From the NCBI GenBank assembly GCA_021780905.1, contig JAJXXW010000059.1, positions 1-59,421 of the forward strand: a stretch of DNA of 59,421 nt, read 5' to 3'. Under the pieces are notes generated by a model. The model saw only the letters and a program-made list of their open reading frames with translations. It searched no databases and was not told where the DNA came from. Both the position numbers and the translations under genes were made by a program. This document shows positions 42,762 through 51,413 of this stretch, in pieces (positions within the stretch are counted from its first letter, which is position 1; every line of letters begins with the position of its first letter). This DNA comes from a bacterium. GTDB taxonomy: Bacteria; Verrucomicrobiota; Verrucomicrobiia; Limisphaerales; UBA11358.

Positions 42762-43373
42762 TCATTTCTTTCCCTCGTCGCGCGGCCGGCCGCCGAATTT
42801 CTGTCGGACGGTTTCCTGCAAAAAAACGAGGAAGCCTTTTTTGTCCCTCGGCTTTTCATCGCCGATGCGCCGGCAGGGCTGGTGGCAGGTGCAGCAGAGC
42901 AACAGTGGTTTGCCCCCGTAAATTCGGATCATGCGGACGCAGCGGTTGCACATGATTTCGCGGCAGGCCGGGCATTTGAAGGTGGCGCGGGCCGCCGGAT
43001 GGCGCGGACAGAGCAGCGCGCCGTCGGGCAGCACCACGGGCGGGCGGGGGATTTCGCGCGCGATTTTGGGGAGGGAAATATGCGCGGCGGTGGACTCCAC
43101 CAGCAGCTCCACGCCGCCGATTTTCAAAACCTGGCCGGGCTCCAGCCACGCTTCCAAAATCCGCTGTCCGTTGACGAAGGTGCCGTTGGTGGAATGATGA
43201 TCGCAGACGTAAACGCCGTCGTCGGAGAGCGTGAGTTCGCAGTGCCAGGCGGAAATCGTGGCGTGGTCGAGCCGGATCTCGCAGTCGTCCTCGCGCCCGA
43301 CGCGGTTGACGCCGAGGGCCAGTTCCAGCACCCGGTTGCCAAAGCCTTCGGTCGTGATCACGAGTCGCGCCAT
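42762..43373 (-). CDS. FHA domain protein with B-box-like zinc motif
   Basis: 203 residues. Residues 1-95 are an FHA domain (NRVGREDDCEIRL, ISAWHCELTL, HSTNGTFVNGQRI) that binds phosphothreonine. The C-terminal half has CPRHPAARATFKCPACREIM and CNRCVRMIR, then CCTCHQPC, a Cys/His cluster like a B-box zinc fold. The very end is basic. No membrane segment. It may link protein kinase signals to another protein; partner unknown. Confidence 0.8.
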   Translation of the reverse strand: MARLVITTEGFGNRVLELALGVNRVGREDDCEIRLDHATISAWHCELTLSDDGVYVCDHHSTNGTFVNGQRILEAWLEPGQVLKIGGVELLVESTAAHISLPKIAREIPRPPVVLPDGALLCPRHPAARATFKCPACREIMCNRCVRMIRIYGGKPLLLCCTCHQPCRRIGDEKPRDKKGFLVFLQETVRQKFGGRPRDEGKK

Positions 43374-43425
43374 AATTCTCCAAGGAATAGCTTGTCCGCC
43401 CGGCCTACCGGAGTCGAGCGCAAGA

Positions 43426-43788
43426 TCAAGCCAGCGGATTTTGCGCGAAGGCGAATTCCGCGACCGGTTGGCCGCCGGCCAGGTGTTCTTGGATGATGCG
43501 CTCCAAAACCTCGGGCGTGCAGGAGTGATACCACACGCCTTCGGGATAGACGACGGCGATCGGGCCGCGCACGCAGACGCGGAGGCAACCGGCCTTGGTG
43601 CGATAGACCAGCGGGTTCGGGCCGGCGAGATTCAATTCCTTCAGGCGGTTTTTCAGAAAGTTCCAGGCGGCAAGGCTGGTTTCGCGCGGACAGCATTTGG
43701 GTTCGCCCGCGTCCACGCATAAAAAGATGTGGCGGCGGATTTTTTCCAGGCCGAGCGTTTCGACGGCGGCGGACAACTCGTCTTTCAC
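43426..43788 (-). CDS. thioredoxin-like [2Fe-2S] ferredoxin
   Basis: 120 residues. [18 protein letters not shown] and [20 protein letters not shown] give the four Cys in the spacing of the thioredoxin-like 2Fe-2S ferredoxins (as in Aquifex Fd and NuoE). Cytosolic electron carrier. The partner is unknown. Divergent from the RNA methyltransferase gene. Confidence 0.88.
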   Translation of the reverse strand: MKDELSAAVETLGLEKIRRHIFLCVDAGEPKCCPRETSLAAWNFLKNRLKELNLAGPNPLVYRTKAGCLRVCVRGPIAVVYPEGVWYHSCTPEVLERIIQEHLAGGQPVAEFAFAQNPLA

Positions 43789-43875
43789 CAGCGCAATCTA
43801 AATCGCGACTGGCGGCGAGAACAGAATAATCATGTGCGCGTTGTGTCGCCGCCACGCTCGGCGTATGCTTGGGCG

Positions 43876-45015
43876 ATGATACAACCGGTTCACGAGATCG
43901 CGGCGGAAGTCATCCGCCAGGCCGGCAAGGACAAGCCGGCGGACGCGGCGTTGCGCGCGGTGCTCAAATCACTCCGCGACCTCGCGCCGTTCGATGCGAC
44001 GGAAATCGCCAAGACGGTTTTCATTTATTACCGTTGGCATGTCTGGTTGCGCGACGAGCGCGGCGTGGAGGCCAAAATGCGGCTGGCGCTACGGTTAAAC
44101 CAGCGGTTTCAGGACCATGAAACCAGCATTCCGTTGACGGAACTGCGCGCCAAGGCCGTGCCGGTCTGGACGGCGGAGCAGATGGAAGTCAGCGACGAAT
44201 GGCTGCGTTCGTTGCAGCGCGAGCCGAAACTCTGGCTGCGCGCCCAGCGCGGCACGGCGACGGCGCTGGCGGAAAAATTGCGGCTTACGGGCGCGTCTGC
44301 CCCGCCGGGATTTTCAGATGCGCTGCGGTATGACGGCGAGGAGGATTTGTTCCAGACGCCGGAATTTCACGCGGGCGAATTTGAGATTCAAGACATCGCG
44401 TCGCAGGCCGTCGGTTTGCTCTGCGACCCGCAGTCGGGCGAGACGTGGTGGGACACCTGCGCCGGCGAAGGCGGCAAAACGCTGCACCTGTCCGACCTGA
44501 TGCAAAACAAGGGCTTGATCTGGGCCAGTGACCGCGCCGAATGGCGCCTGGCCAAACTGAAACGCCGGGCCGCGCGGGCGAAAGTGTTCAACTATCGTTC
44601 GGCGCACTGGGACGGCGGCGCGAAGCTGCCGACGAAAACCAAATTTGACGGCGTGCTGGTGGACGCGCCGTGCAGCGGCATTGGGACGTGGCAGCGCAAT
44701 CCACAGGCGCGGTGGACAACCACACCGGATGACGTGCGCGAGCTGTCTGAAATCCAAAAGAACCTGCTGGCGCACGTCGCGCCGGGCGTGAAGCCGGGCG
44801 GCAAATTGATTTTCTCCGTCTGCACGCTGACGCGCGCGGAGACGGTGGAAGTAGTGGCGGATTTCAATGTGAACTTTGCCTCGGAATTTGAACCGATGAG
44901 GCTGCCGGAGATTCACTCCGGCGATCAACCGGCCGCCGCTATAAAGTTTATCTGGCCGCAGGATTGGGGCGGCAACGGCATGTTTGTCGCCGGCTGGCGC
45001 CGGAAGATGGTTTGA
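43876..45015 (+). CDS. RsmB/NOP2-type RNA cytosine-C5 methyltransferase
   Basis: 379 residues. The N-terminal helical part (FDATEIAKTVFIYYRWHVWL) resembles the NusB/RsmB domain. Then SAM site DTCAGEGGKTLHLSDLM, DGVLVDAPCSGIGTWQRNP with the first catalytic Cys (DAPCSGIG) and IFSVCTLTRAETVEVV with the second Cys (SVCTL). It methylates cytosine in rRNA or tRNA; substrate not defined. Met at 43876 is used. Confidence 0.88.
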   Translation: MIQPVHEIAAEVIRQAGKDKPADAALRAVLKSLRDLAPFDATEIAKTVFIYYRWHVWLRDERGVEAKMRLALRLNQRFQDHETSIPLTELRAKAVPVWTAEQMEVSDEWLRSLQREPKLWLRAQRGTATALAEKLRLTGASAPPGFSDALRYDGEEDLFQTPEFHAGEFEIQDIASQAVGLLCDPQSGETWWDTCAGEGGKTLHLSDLMQNKGLIWASDRAEWRLAKLKRRAARAKVFNYRSAHWDGGAKLPTKTKFDGVLVDAPCSGIGTWQRNPQARWTTTPDDVRELSEIQKNLLAHVAPGVKPGGKLIFSVCTLTRAETVEVVADFNVNFASEFEPMRLPEIHSGDQPAAAIKFIWPQDWGGNGMFVAGWRRKMV

Positions 45016-45455
45016 GCGTTTCCACTTGTTACGTAGCGCGGTCCGTTCCGGCTGCGGGTTTAAAGCACTGTCCCGGTGCCTTGGGGAGATCGGGCGGCGA
45101 GCCGCCGCCGCTAGCCCGGATATTTCCTAGTGGGATTGAACAAAGAAGGGGTGAGCGGGTCAGAAGGCATGAAAACACTGAGCCAAATGAAAACACCGCT
45201 CACCGCTGCTTCGACGGCAAGCTGTCGAGAACTGCCCTGGCTCTTTCCAGACCTCGGTTTCCGAAAAGTCGCGGCTGATTTTTCCGGGGGAAAGCCCGGT
45301 GGTCTATTACTACCTGAGTTTTGCGAAGAACTCCGTGCTGGTGGAGCGCTTGGGGCCGGCGCTGGCCGACGCGCGGGCCTTCACCGAAGTTGAATACCAG
45401 ACGATCAAAAGCTGGAGCCGGTCGTGCCGGGTGAATGGGATTGAATATAAAAGAA
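45016..45455. other. region with possible gene fragments before tRNA-Gly
   Basis: 440 bases with no complete gene. In one frame at about 45230-45300, ELPWLFPDLGFRKVAADFSG resembles the N-terminal end of IS1380-type transposases, then the frame degenerates. In another frame, PVVYYYLSFAKNSVLVERLG and EYQTIKSWSRSCRVNG (about 45290-45440) look protein-like but belong to nothing I can name. Probably decayed remnants beside a tRNA. Confidence 0.4.
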
Positions 45456-45531
45456 TGGAGCGAGCGAAGGGATTTGAACCCTCGACGTTCACCTTGGCAA
45501 GGTGATGCTCTACCAACTGAGCTACGCTCGC
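45456..45531 (-). tRNA. tRNA-Gly(GCC)
   Basis: 76 bases with encoded CCA on the minus strand. Acceptor GCGAGCG pairs with CGCTCGC; anticodon arm CACCTTGCCAAGGTG gives anticodon GCC, reading GGC and GGU; U at the discriminator position fits bacterial tRNA-Gly; T-arm GGGTTCAAATCC. A response regulator gene follows downstream on the right, on the same strand. Confidence 0.95.
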
Positions 45532-45587
45532 GTCCGAATTATTTTCATAATAAGCAAAAGTCCGCCGCTGGCAAGTCCAATTTGGAT

Positions 45588-45998
45588 TCAGCGAACAGGT
45601 TCCCCAAGCGTCGCACGAATGACCTTCAACAGATTGTCGTGTTCCAGAGGTTTTTGGAAATACGCCACCGCACCCGATTGGATGGCCCGCTGTTTCGCCC
45701 CCGGATCTTCCATGCCGGTGATCACAATCACCGGAATTTTTTTCAGAGTGTCCAGCCGATTCAACCATTCCATGATGCGAAAACCGTCCCACGGCACGCC
45801 TTGGACATCCGCCGGAAAGTCGAGATCCAGCAGGATCAAGTCCGGCGACTCCTGCCGGGCCGCCGCAACGGCACCCGATCCGTCCATGGCCGTCAACACT
45901 TGATAGCCAGCCCCCTGGAGCTTCAATGAAATGGTTTTTATGACAACCGCGTTGTCATCCACCACCAATATTTTCTTGGACGAGCCCTGGTTGCTCAT
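45588..45998 (-). CDS. receiver-only response regulator
   Basis: 136 residues, one CheY-like domain. KILVVDDNAVVIKTI has the acidic pair, DLILLDLDFPADVQGVPWDG the phosphorylated Asp, VIVITGMEDPGAK the Thr switch and AVAYFQKPLEHDNL the Lys. No output domain, so it acts by binding another protein. The loop FPADVQGVPWDGFR is longer than usual. No adjacent kinase. Confidence 0.9.
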   Translation of the reverse strand: MSNQGSSKKILVVDDNAVVIKTISLKLQGAGYQVLTAMDGSGAVAAARQESPDLILLDLDFPADVQGVPWDGFRIMEWLNRLDTLKKIPVIVITGMEDPGAKQRAIQSGAVAYFQKPLEHDNLLKVIRATLGEPVR

Positions 45999-46102
45999 AA
46001 GGTAAAAGCCGCTCGAATCGGTGCAAAACTAGCAGGCTGCCCGGGTGCCGCAAAGACATTTCTCCATTGTCCAGACGGACGCGTGATCGCTAAACTGTGC
46101 TG

Positions 46103-46858
46103 GTGAGCAACGCCTATTATGCGCCCGGCGACCAGCGCGCCGCCAAAGTCAATGATCTCTTCACCCGCATCGCCCGCCGCTACGATTTCATCAACGACCT
46201 CCAGAGCTTCGGCCTGCACCGATGGTGGAAACGCCGCGTCGTCGTCCTGGCTCAAGCAAAATCCGGCGACCGCGCGCTGGATCTGTGCTGCGGCACCGGC
46301 GACATTTCGTTTGCGCTCGCCCGCAGTGGCGCACAAACCACCGGCCTGGATTTCAGCGCCCGGATGCTTGAAGTCGCCGCCAATAGAGGCCAGAAATCAG
46401 AAGCCAGAAATCAGAATAAAAACCATCCGCCATCCGCCATCCGCCATCCGCAATTCCTCCAAGGCGACGCCCAGCAGCTTCCGTTTGCGGACCATTCCTT
46501 CGACATTGTGACCGTCGGTTACGGATTGCGGAACCTGACCAGTTGGGAACGCGGGCTGGACGAGATGTGGCGCGTGGCCCGGCCCGGCGCCCGGCTCATC
46601 GTGCTGGATTTCGGCAAGCCGGCGAACGCGCTCTGGCGCGGCATTTATTTTGCCCACTTGAAAATGTCCGTGCCGCTGATGGGCTGGTTGTTTTGCGGCG
46701 ACGCCTCGGCCTACGCCTACATTCTGGAGTCCTTGAAAAATTATCCGGCGCAACTGGCCGTGGCGCAAAAAATGCGCCGGCTCCAGCTCGCCGACATCCG
46801 CGTCATCAACCTGCTGGGCGGCGCGATGGCCATCAACTACGCGGTGAAGCCGCGCTAA
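46103..46858 (+). CDS. UbiE/MenG quinone methyltransferase
   Basis: 251 residues. Class I SAM methyltransferase of the demethylmenaquinone/ubiquinone C-methylation step. RIARRYDFINDLQSFGLHRW is the family start, ALDLCCGTGDISFALAR the SAM site, LPFADHSFDIVTVGYGLRNL the signature and GGAMAINYAVKPR the end. GTG at 46103 (or 46097) is the start. Between LEVAANRG and PQFLQGDAQQLPF is an extra stretch of about 20 residues (QKSEARNQNKNHPPSAIRH) built wholly from 7-bp repeats. Divergent from the receiver gene. Confidence 0.92.
   Translation: MSNAYYAPGDQRAAKVNDLFTRIARRYDFINDLQSFGLHRWWKRRVVVLAQAKSGDRALDLCCGTGDISFALARSGAQTTGLDFSARMLEVAANRGQKSEARNQNKNHPPSAIRHPQFLQGDAQQLPFADHSFDIVTVGYGLRNLTSWERGLDEMWRVARPGARLIVLDFGKPANALWRGIYFAHLKMSVPLMGWLFCGDASAYAYILESLKNYPAQLAVAQKMRRLQLADIRVINLLGGAMAINYAVKPR
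46389..46450 (+). repeat. two types of 7-bp tandem repeat inside ubiE
   Basis: gccagaa and atcagaa alternate twice (46389-46416), six bases, then ccatccg four times (46423-46450). The frame is kept through both. Confidence 0.9.
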
Positions 46859-46919
46859 TCTGGCGGCGGACAAAAACAAAACTTTCGCTTTGGCCGGCAT
46901 CTGGCAAGAATTCAGGCTG

Positions 46920-48740
46920 ATGACTGCCTTTTTCCACCAGCTCTGGATCCTCGTGCGGCCCTATCGCGTGCGACTCTTCCTGGGCGTGTTCACCGGGGTT
47001 CTGGCCGGGTTCATGCCGGCGGTGATGATTGGCTCCATCGCGGTCATCGTCAGTGTGATTTTTCCCTCGCCGAACCAGCCGCCGGTCGAGGAAAAATGGG
47101 CCGGGCAGTTGCCGGCGTTCGCGACCCATTGGCTCCATGACGCCCGGCTCGCGCTGGAAAACGGATTGCATGAGCATCGCGGCGCGGCCTTGATGCTCGT
47201 CATCATCATCCCGCTCGTCATGTTCCTGCGCGGCCTGGTGACCTACCTGAATATTTATTTTCTGCAATGGGCGGCGGTTCGCGCCGTCACCGACCTGCGC
47301 GTGAAACTCTTCGGCCACCTGCTCAACCTTTCCGCCGGCTTTTTCAACCAAAGCCGCAGCGCCGAACTCATCTCGCGCATCATGAATGACACCTCGGCGC
47401 TCCAAATCATGTTCGCCAATGCCACGTCCGTCATCATCCGTGATCCGGTCACGCTCGTCAGCGTGCTCGGGCTGCTGCTGTGGCGGCCAGAGACGCGCAC
47501 GATGACGCTCATCTCGATCGTCGTGCTGCCGGTGTGCTTGGTTCCGCTTTCCATCTTCAGCAAAAAAGTCCGGCGGTCGAGCGGGGAATTGCAGAACCAG
47601 ATGGCCGGGCTGATGCAGGTCATGGCGGAAACCTTCACCGGCCACCGCGTGGTCAAAGCCTACAATCTCGAAAGCGTGGTTACGGAGGATTTCCGCGCCA
47701 CCGCCGGACGCGCGGTCAACAATTACATGCGCATCGTCCGGGCGAATGAAATCACCTCGCCGATCATTGACGTGCTGGGTGCCACCGGCGTGGCCATCGC
47801 GCTGGTCTATATGAACACCCAGGCCAAACCGGCCACGGGCGATTTTGTCACGCTCATCCTGAGCGTCTTCCTGATGTATCCACCCATGAAAAATCTGGCG
47901 CGGCTGCACAACCAGATCACCCAGGCCCGCGCCGCCAGCGAGCGCGTCTTTGAACTGCTCGCCACCAAAAATTCCGTGCCGGAGCCGGCCGCGCCGAAAA
48001 TGCTGCACGCGGACCAGGCCGAAATCCTTTTTGAAAACGTGGATTTCAACTACGGCGAAAAAGCGGTGCTGCGGAATATCAACCTCACCGTCCAGCCCGG
48101 CCAGTTGGTCGCGCTCGTCGGCGCGAGTGGTTCCGGCAAGACCACGCTGGCCAACCTGCTCCTGCGTTTTTTTGATCCCGCGCGCGGGACGATCAAAATC
48201 GGCGGCGTGGACCTGCGCGAGGTTTCCACGCGCGACTTGCGCAACCAGATCGCCGTGGTGGCCCAGGAAAACATTTTGTTCAACGACACCATCCGCCGAA
48301 ACATCGAGTTGGGCCGGCTCGGCGCGACGAACGCCGAAATTGTCGCCGCCGCCAGGCACGCCTACGCCTTTGAATTCATCGAGCAAAAACCCCAGGGCTT
48401 CGACACCGTCATCGGCGAAAAGGGCGCATCCCTTTCCGGCGGCCAGCGCCAGCGCCTCGCCATCGCCCGCGCGGTTTTGAAAAACGCGCCGATCCTGATT
48501 CTCGACGAAGCCACCAGCGCGCTCGACACCGAGTCCGAACGTGCCGTGCAGGCCGCGCTCGACGAGCTGATGAAAGGCCGCACCACGATTTGCATCGCCC
48601 ATCGGCTCTCGACGATTTTGCACGCCGATTTGATCGTCGTTTTGGATCAGGGAAAAATCGTTGAAACCGGCACCCACGACGAACTGGTGCGCCGCGCCGG
48701 CACTTACCAAAAACTCCACGAACTGCAATTTGCGCCGTGA
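46920..48740 (+). CDS. MsbA-like ABC exporter (membrane and ATPase domains fused)
   Basis: 606 residues. Six membrane helices in the first 330 residues (RLFLGVFTGVLAGFMPAVMI, ALMLVIIIPLVMFLRGLVTY), then the ATPase: Walker A LVGASGSGKTTLANLLLRFF, signature LSGGQRQRLAIARAVL, Walker B ILILDEATSALDTESE, H-loop CIAHRLSTI. It most likely flips lipid A-core, given the heptosyltransferase start overlapping its stop (GTGA 48737-48740). Multidrug or lipid substrates remain possible. Confidence 0.85.
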   Translation: MTAFFHQLWILVRPYRVRLFLGVFTGVLAGFMPAVMIGSIAVIVSVIFPSPNQPPVEEKWAGQLPAFATHWLHDARLALENGLHEHRGAALMLVIIIPLVMFLRGLVTYLNIYFLQWAAVRAVTDLRVKLFGHLLNLSAGFFNQSRSAELISRIMNDTSALQIMFANATSVIIRDPVTLVSVLGLLLWRPETRTMTLISIVVLPVCLVPLSIFSKKVRRSSGELQNQMAGLMQVMAETFTGHRVVKAYNLESVVTEDFRATAGRAVNNYMRIVRANEITSPIIDVLGATGVAIALVYMNTQAKPATGDFVTLILSVFLMYPPMKNLARLHNQITQARAASERVFELLATKNSVPEPAAPKMLHADQAEILFENVDFNYGEKAVLRNINLTVQPGQLVALVGASGSGKTTLANLLLRFFDPARGTIKIGGVDLREVSTRDLRNQIAVVAQENILFNDTIRRNIELGRLGATNAEIVAAARHAYAFEFIEQKPQGFDTVIGEKGASLSGGQRQRLAIARAVLKNAPILILDEATSALDTESERAVQAALDELMKGRTTICIAHRLSTILHADLIVVLDQGKIVETGTHDELVRRAGTYQKLHELQFAP

Positions 48741-49753
48741 ACGCCCGTCCCGAAAAAATCCTCGCGCTGCAATTCAAATACTTCGGCGACGCCGTGCTGC
48801 TCACGCCCGCGCTGCGTGCCCTGCGCGGGCATTTTCCCGAGGCCGAGCTTCATTTGCTCGTGCCGGAGGAAATCGCGCCGTTGTTCCAGCCCCTGCCGTG
48901 GCTCGACCAGGTCTGGCCCATGCCGCGCCGCCGTGGCAGCGCCAGCATCAACGAGACGTGGCCGGTCATCTACGCCCTGCGCCGCGAACGGTTTGACCGT
49001 TCCGTGGATTTCGCAAGCAATGATCGAGGCGCGATTTTAAGCTTGCTCATCGGCGCCAAACGGCGGCTCGGCTGGGCGGAACGCGGTGGTTTTTTTGGCC
49101 GGAAATTTTTTTACACCGACCGGGTGACGCCGGAGACCAATCTCCCGCATGAATCCGTCCGGCTGGCGCAACTGTTGTCCGGCTGGCAAGTTCCCGCGCC
49201 CGGATCGCTCGCATCCGAAATCTGCGCGGACGTCCTGCTGGCGGAGGCTGCAAAAAAAATTCTGCCAGACGAGCGCGCGGTCATCGGCCACGTCGCTTCG
49301 AGCCAGCCGAAAAAGGAATGGCCGCTCCAACATTGGGCAAAACTGCACCAGCTCGCCGCCGCAGCGGGACGGCGACTGGTCTTCACCACCGCGCGCGGCG
49401 AACGCGAGGCCGCGTTGATGGCGGAACTGAAAAAACTTGCGCCGGCCGCAGTGATTCTGCCGCCGATTGCCGAACTGCCGCTTTTTCTCGCCGTGCTGGC
49501 GCGCGCCGTCGGCTTCATTTCGGGCGACACTGGTCCGTTGCATTTCGCCGCCGGCTTGGGCGTGCCGACAATTTCACTCTTCGGCCCAACGCCGCCGTCA
49601 CGCTGGGCGCCAATCGGAGAAAAACATCTGACCCTCACCGGTGGAACCTGCGGCTGCGACGGCAACTCCACCGTTTGCACCGCCGCGCGCCACTGCCTCG
49701 CCGAAATCTCGCCGGAGAGAGTTTTTGCCGCGCTGGAAAAGTCGTTTTTGTGA
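48737..49753 (+). CDS. family 9 glycosyltransferase (LPS heptosyltransferase-like)
   Basis: 338 residues, GTG start overlapping the exporter stop. KILALQFKYFGDAVLLTPAL at the N-terminus (GD is the acceptor site motif) and GFISGDTGPLHFAAGLGVPT with ISLFGPTPPSRWAPIG near the C-terminus are the GT9 hallmarks of WaaC/WaaF. It adds heptose from ADP-heptose to LPS core. The GKS-like VIGHVASSQPKKEWPLQHWA is also typical of the group. Coupled to the MsbA-like gene, so both act in LPS production. Confidence 0.88.
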   Translation: MNARPEKILALQFKYFGDAVLLTPALRALRGHFPEAELHLLVPEEIAPLFQPLPWLDQVWPMPRRRGSASINETWPVIYALRRERFDRSVDFASNDRGAILSLLIGAKRRLGWAERGGFFGRKFFYTDRVTPETNLPHESVRLAQLLSGWQVPAPGSLASEICADVLLAEAAKKILPDERAVIGHVASSQPKKEWPLQHWAKLHQLAAAAGRRLVFTTARGEREAALMAELKKLAPAAVILPPIAELPLFLAVLARAVGFISGDTGPLHFAAGLGVPTISLFGPTPPSRWAPIGEKHLTLTGGTCGCDGNSTVCTAARHCLAEISPERVFAALEKSFL

Positions 49754-49909
49754 TTTTACGAACGCAAATTGATGGAGTGGGATTTATTTGTCATCATCAG
49801 AGAATGAACCAGCCCGTTTCGTCTCTTTGTTCCAAAGGAGACGGTCGCGTTGTGACGGTCGTGGTTGCGGGCGAACATCAATTCATTATCAAACTTGACC
49901 ACTGATCTT

Positions 49910-51343
49910 ATGATTCCAAAACATCAACTCCGCGTTGGGCTTTTCGGCATCGGTCTGGATACCTACTGGCCGCAATTCAAAGGCCTCAAGCCGCGACTGG
50001 AAAGCTACGTCCGCGCCGTCCAAAAAAAACTGGCGCGCCCCGGCGTCGAGGTGGTGAACCTCGGCTTGATTGACAATCCGGTGAAGGCGCTGGAAGCCGG
50101 ACACCAATTCCACGCGGCCGATGTGGATGTGATTTTTCTGCATGTCACCACCTATGCGCTTTCGTCGACCGTGCTGCCGGTGGTGCAACGCGCGAAGGTG
50201 CCCGTCATCATTTTGAATCTCGCGCCAACCGCCGCGATTGATTACGCCACGTTCAACGCGCTGGGCGACCGCACGGCGATGACCGGCAACTGGCTGGCGC
50301 ATTGCGCCGCGTGCCCGGTGCCGGAAATCGCCAATGTCTTCCGGCGCGCGGGCATTGATTTCCATCAGGTCACCGGGATGCTGCACGACGACCCGGTTTG
50401 CTGGAACGAGGTGGACGGATGGATCGAGGCCGCGCGCGTGGCGCACACGATGTTCCACAACCGACTTGGTTTGATGGGGCATTACTACGGCGGGATGCTG
50501 GACATCGCCTCCGACACGACTCTGCAATGCGCCACGTTCGGCGGCCATATCGAGATCCTGGAAGTGGACGAACTGACTGCGCTGCGCCGCGACGTTTCGG
50601 CCAAACAAATAAAGGAGCGCGTGGCACACTTCAAAAAGGTTTTTGCCGTGCAACCGGATTGTTCGCCGGCGGAACTGGAGCGCGCGGCGAAAACTTCCGT
50701 GGCCCTCGACCGGCTGGTGAAGGAGCACGACCTCGGCTCGCTGGCCTATTTTTACAGCGGCACGGGCAACGCGGAAAACGAGGACGCCATCAGTTCGATC
50801 ATTCTCGGCAATTCGCTGCTCACCGCGCGCGGCGTTCCGGTGGCCGGCGAATACGAGGTGAAGAACGCGCAGGCCATGAAGATCATGGACACCTTCGGCG
50901 TGGGTGGCTCGTTCACGGAATACTACGCGATGGATTTTACCGACGACGTGGTGCTGATGGGGCATGACGGGCCGGGCCACATCGCCATCGCCGAGGGCAA
51001 GACCAAGGTGCGGCCGCTGAAAGTGTATCACGGCAAAGTCGGGCGCGGCCTGTCCGTGGAAATGTCCGTGAAGCACGGCCCGGTGACGCTGCTATCGGTC
51101 GTCGAGACGGGGGACGGAAAACTGAAACTGCTCGTGGCCGAGGGCGAATCCGTGCCCGGCCCGATCATGGAAATCGGCAACACCAACAGCCGCTATAAAT
51201 TTTCCTGCGGCGCGCGGCGGTTTGTGAACGACTGGAACGCGCACGGCCCGGCGCATCATTGCGCCGTCGGCGTCGGCCACATCGCGGATAAGATTGGCAA
51301 GCTTGGCCGGTTGCTCGGCTTGGAGGTGGCCAAGGTGGGTTGA
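49910..51343 (+). CDS. L-arabinose/L-fucose isomerase-family protein
   Basis: 477 residues. RVGLFGIGLDTYWPQFKGLK at the N-terminus, DVIFLHVTTYALSSTVLPVV, the HYYGGMLDIASD segment and SLAYFYSGTGNAENEDAISS mark the sugar isomerase fold of AraA/FucI relatives that use Mn or Mg to interconvert aldose and ketose. The conserved ending LIVAEG-like KLKLLVAEGESVPGPIMEIG is as in AraA C-terminal domains. The true substrate is unknown, and many Verrucomicrobia homologues are unassigned. No adjacent kinase or epimerase. Confidence 0.8.
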   Translation: MIPKHQLRVGLFGIGLDTYWPQFKGLKPRLESYVRAVQKKLARPGVEVVNLGLIDNPVKALEAGHQFHAADVDVIFLHVTTYALSSTVLPVVQRAKVPVIILNLAPTAAIDYATFNALGDRTAMTGNWLAHCAACPVPEIANVFRRAGIDFHQVTGMLHDDPVCWNEVDGWIEAARVAHTMFHNRLGLMGHYYGGMLDIASDTTLQCATFGGHIEILEVDELTALRRDVSAKQIKERVAHFKKVFAVQPDCSPAELERAAKTSVALDRLVKEHDLGSLAYFYSGTGNAENEDAISSIILGNSLLTARGVPVAGEYEVKNAQAMKIMDTFGVGGSFTEYYAMDFTDDVVLMGHDGPGHIAIAEGKTKVRPLKVYHGKVGRGLSVEMSVKHGPVTLLSVVETGDGKLKLLVAEGESVPGPIMEIGNTNSRYKFSCGARRFVNDWNAHGPAHHCAVGVGHIADKIGKLGRLLGLEVAKVG

Positions 51344-51381
51344 TCGGGTCCGCGCCAAACCAGTTGTCGCCGGTTGCCGAA

Positions 51382-51408
51382 TAAAAGTTTTCCCGCCCAC
51401 CGGGAAAA
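51382..51408 (-). terminator. hairpin terminator for the aminopeptidase gene
   Basis: TTTTCCCG (51388-51395) and CGGGAAAA (51401-51408) form an 8-bp stem with loop CCCAC, then CTTTTAT on the minus strand. It lies just after the pepP-like stop; it gives no U-run for the opposite gene. Confidence 0.65.
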
Positions 51409-51413
51409 AAACA

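Noticed and set aside
46833..48728. A 631-codon open frame on the minus strand
   Set aside because: Antisense to the MsbA-like gene, which has all ABC motifs; the antisense protein has no recognisable domain.
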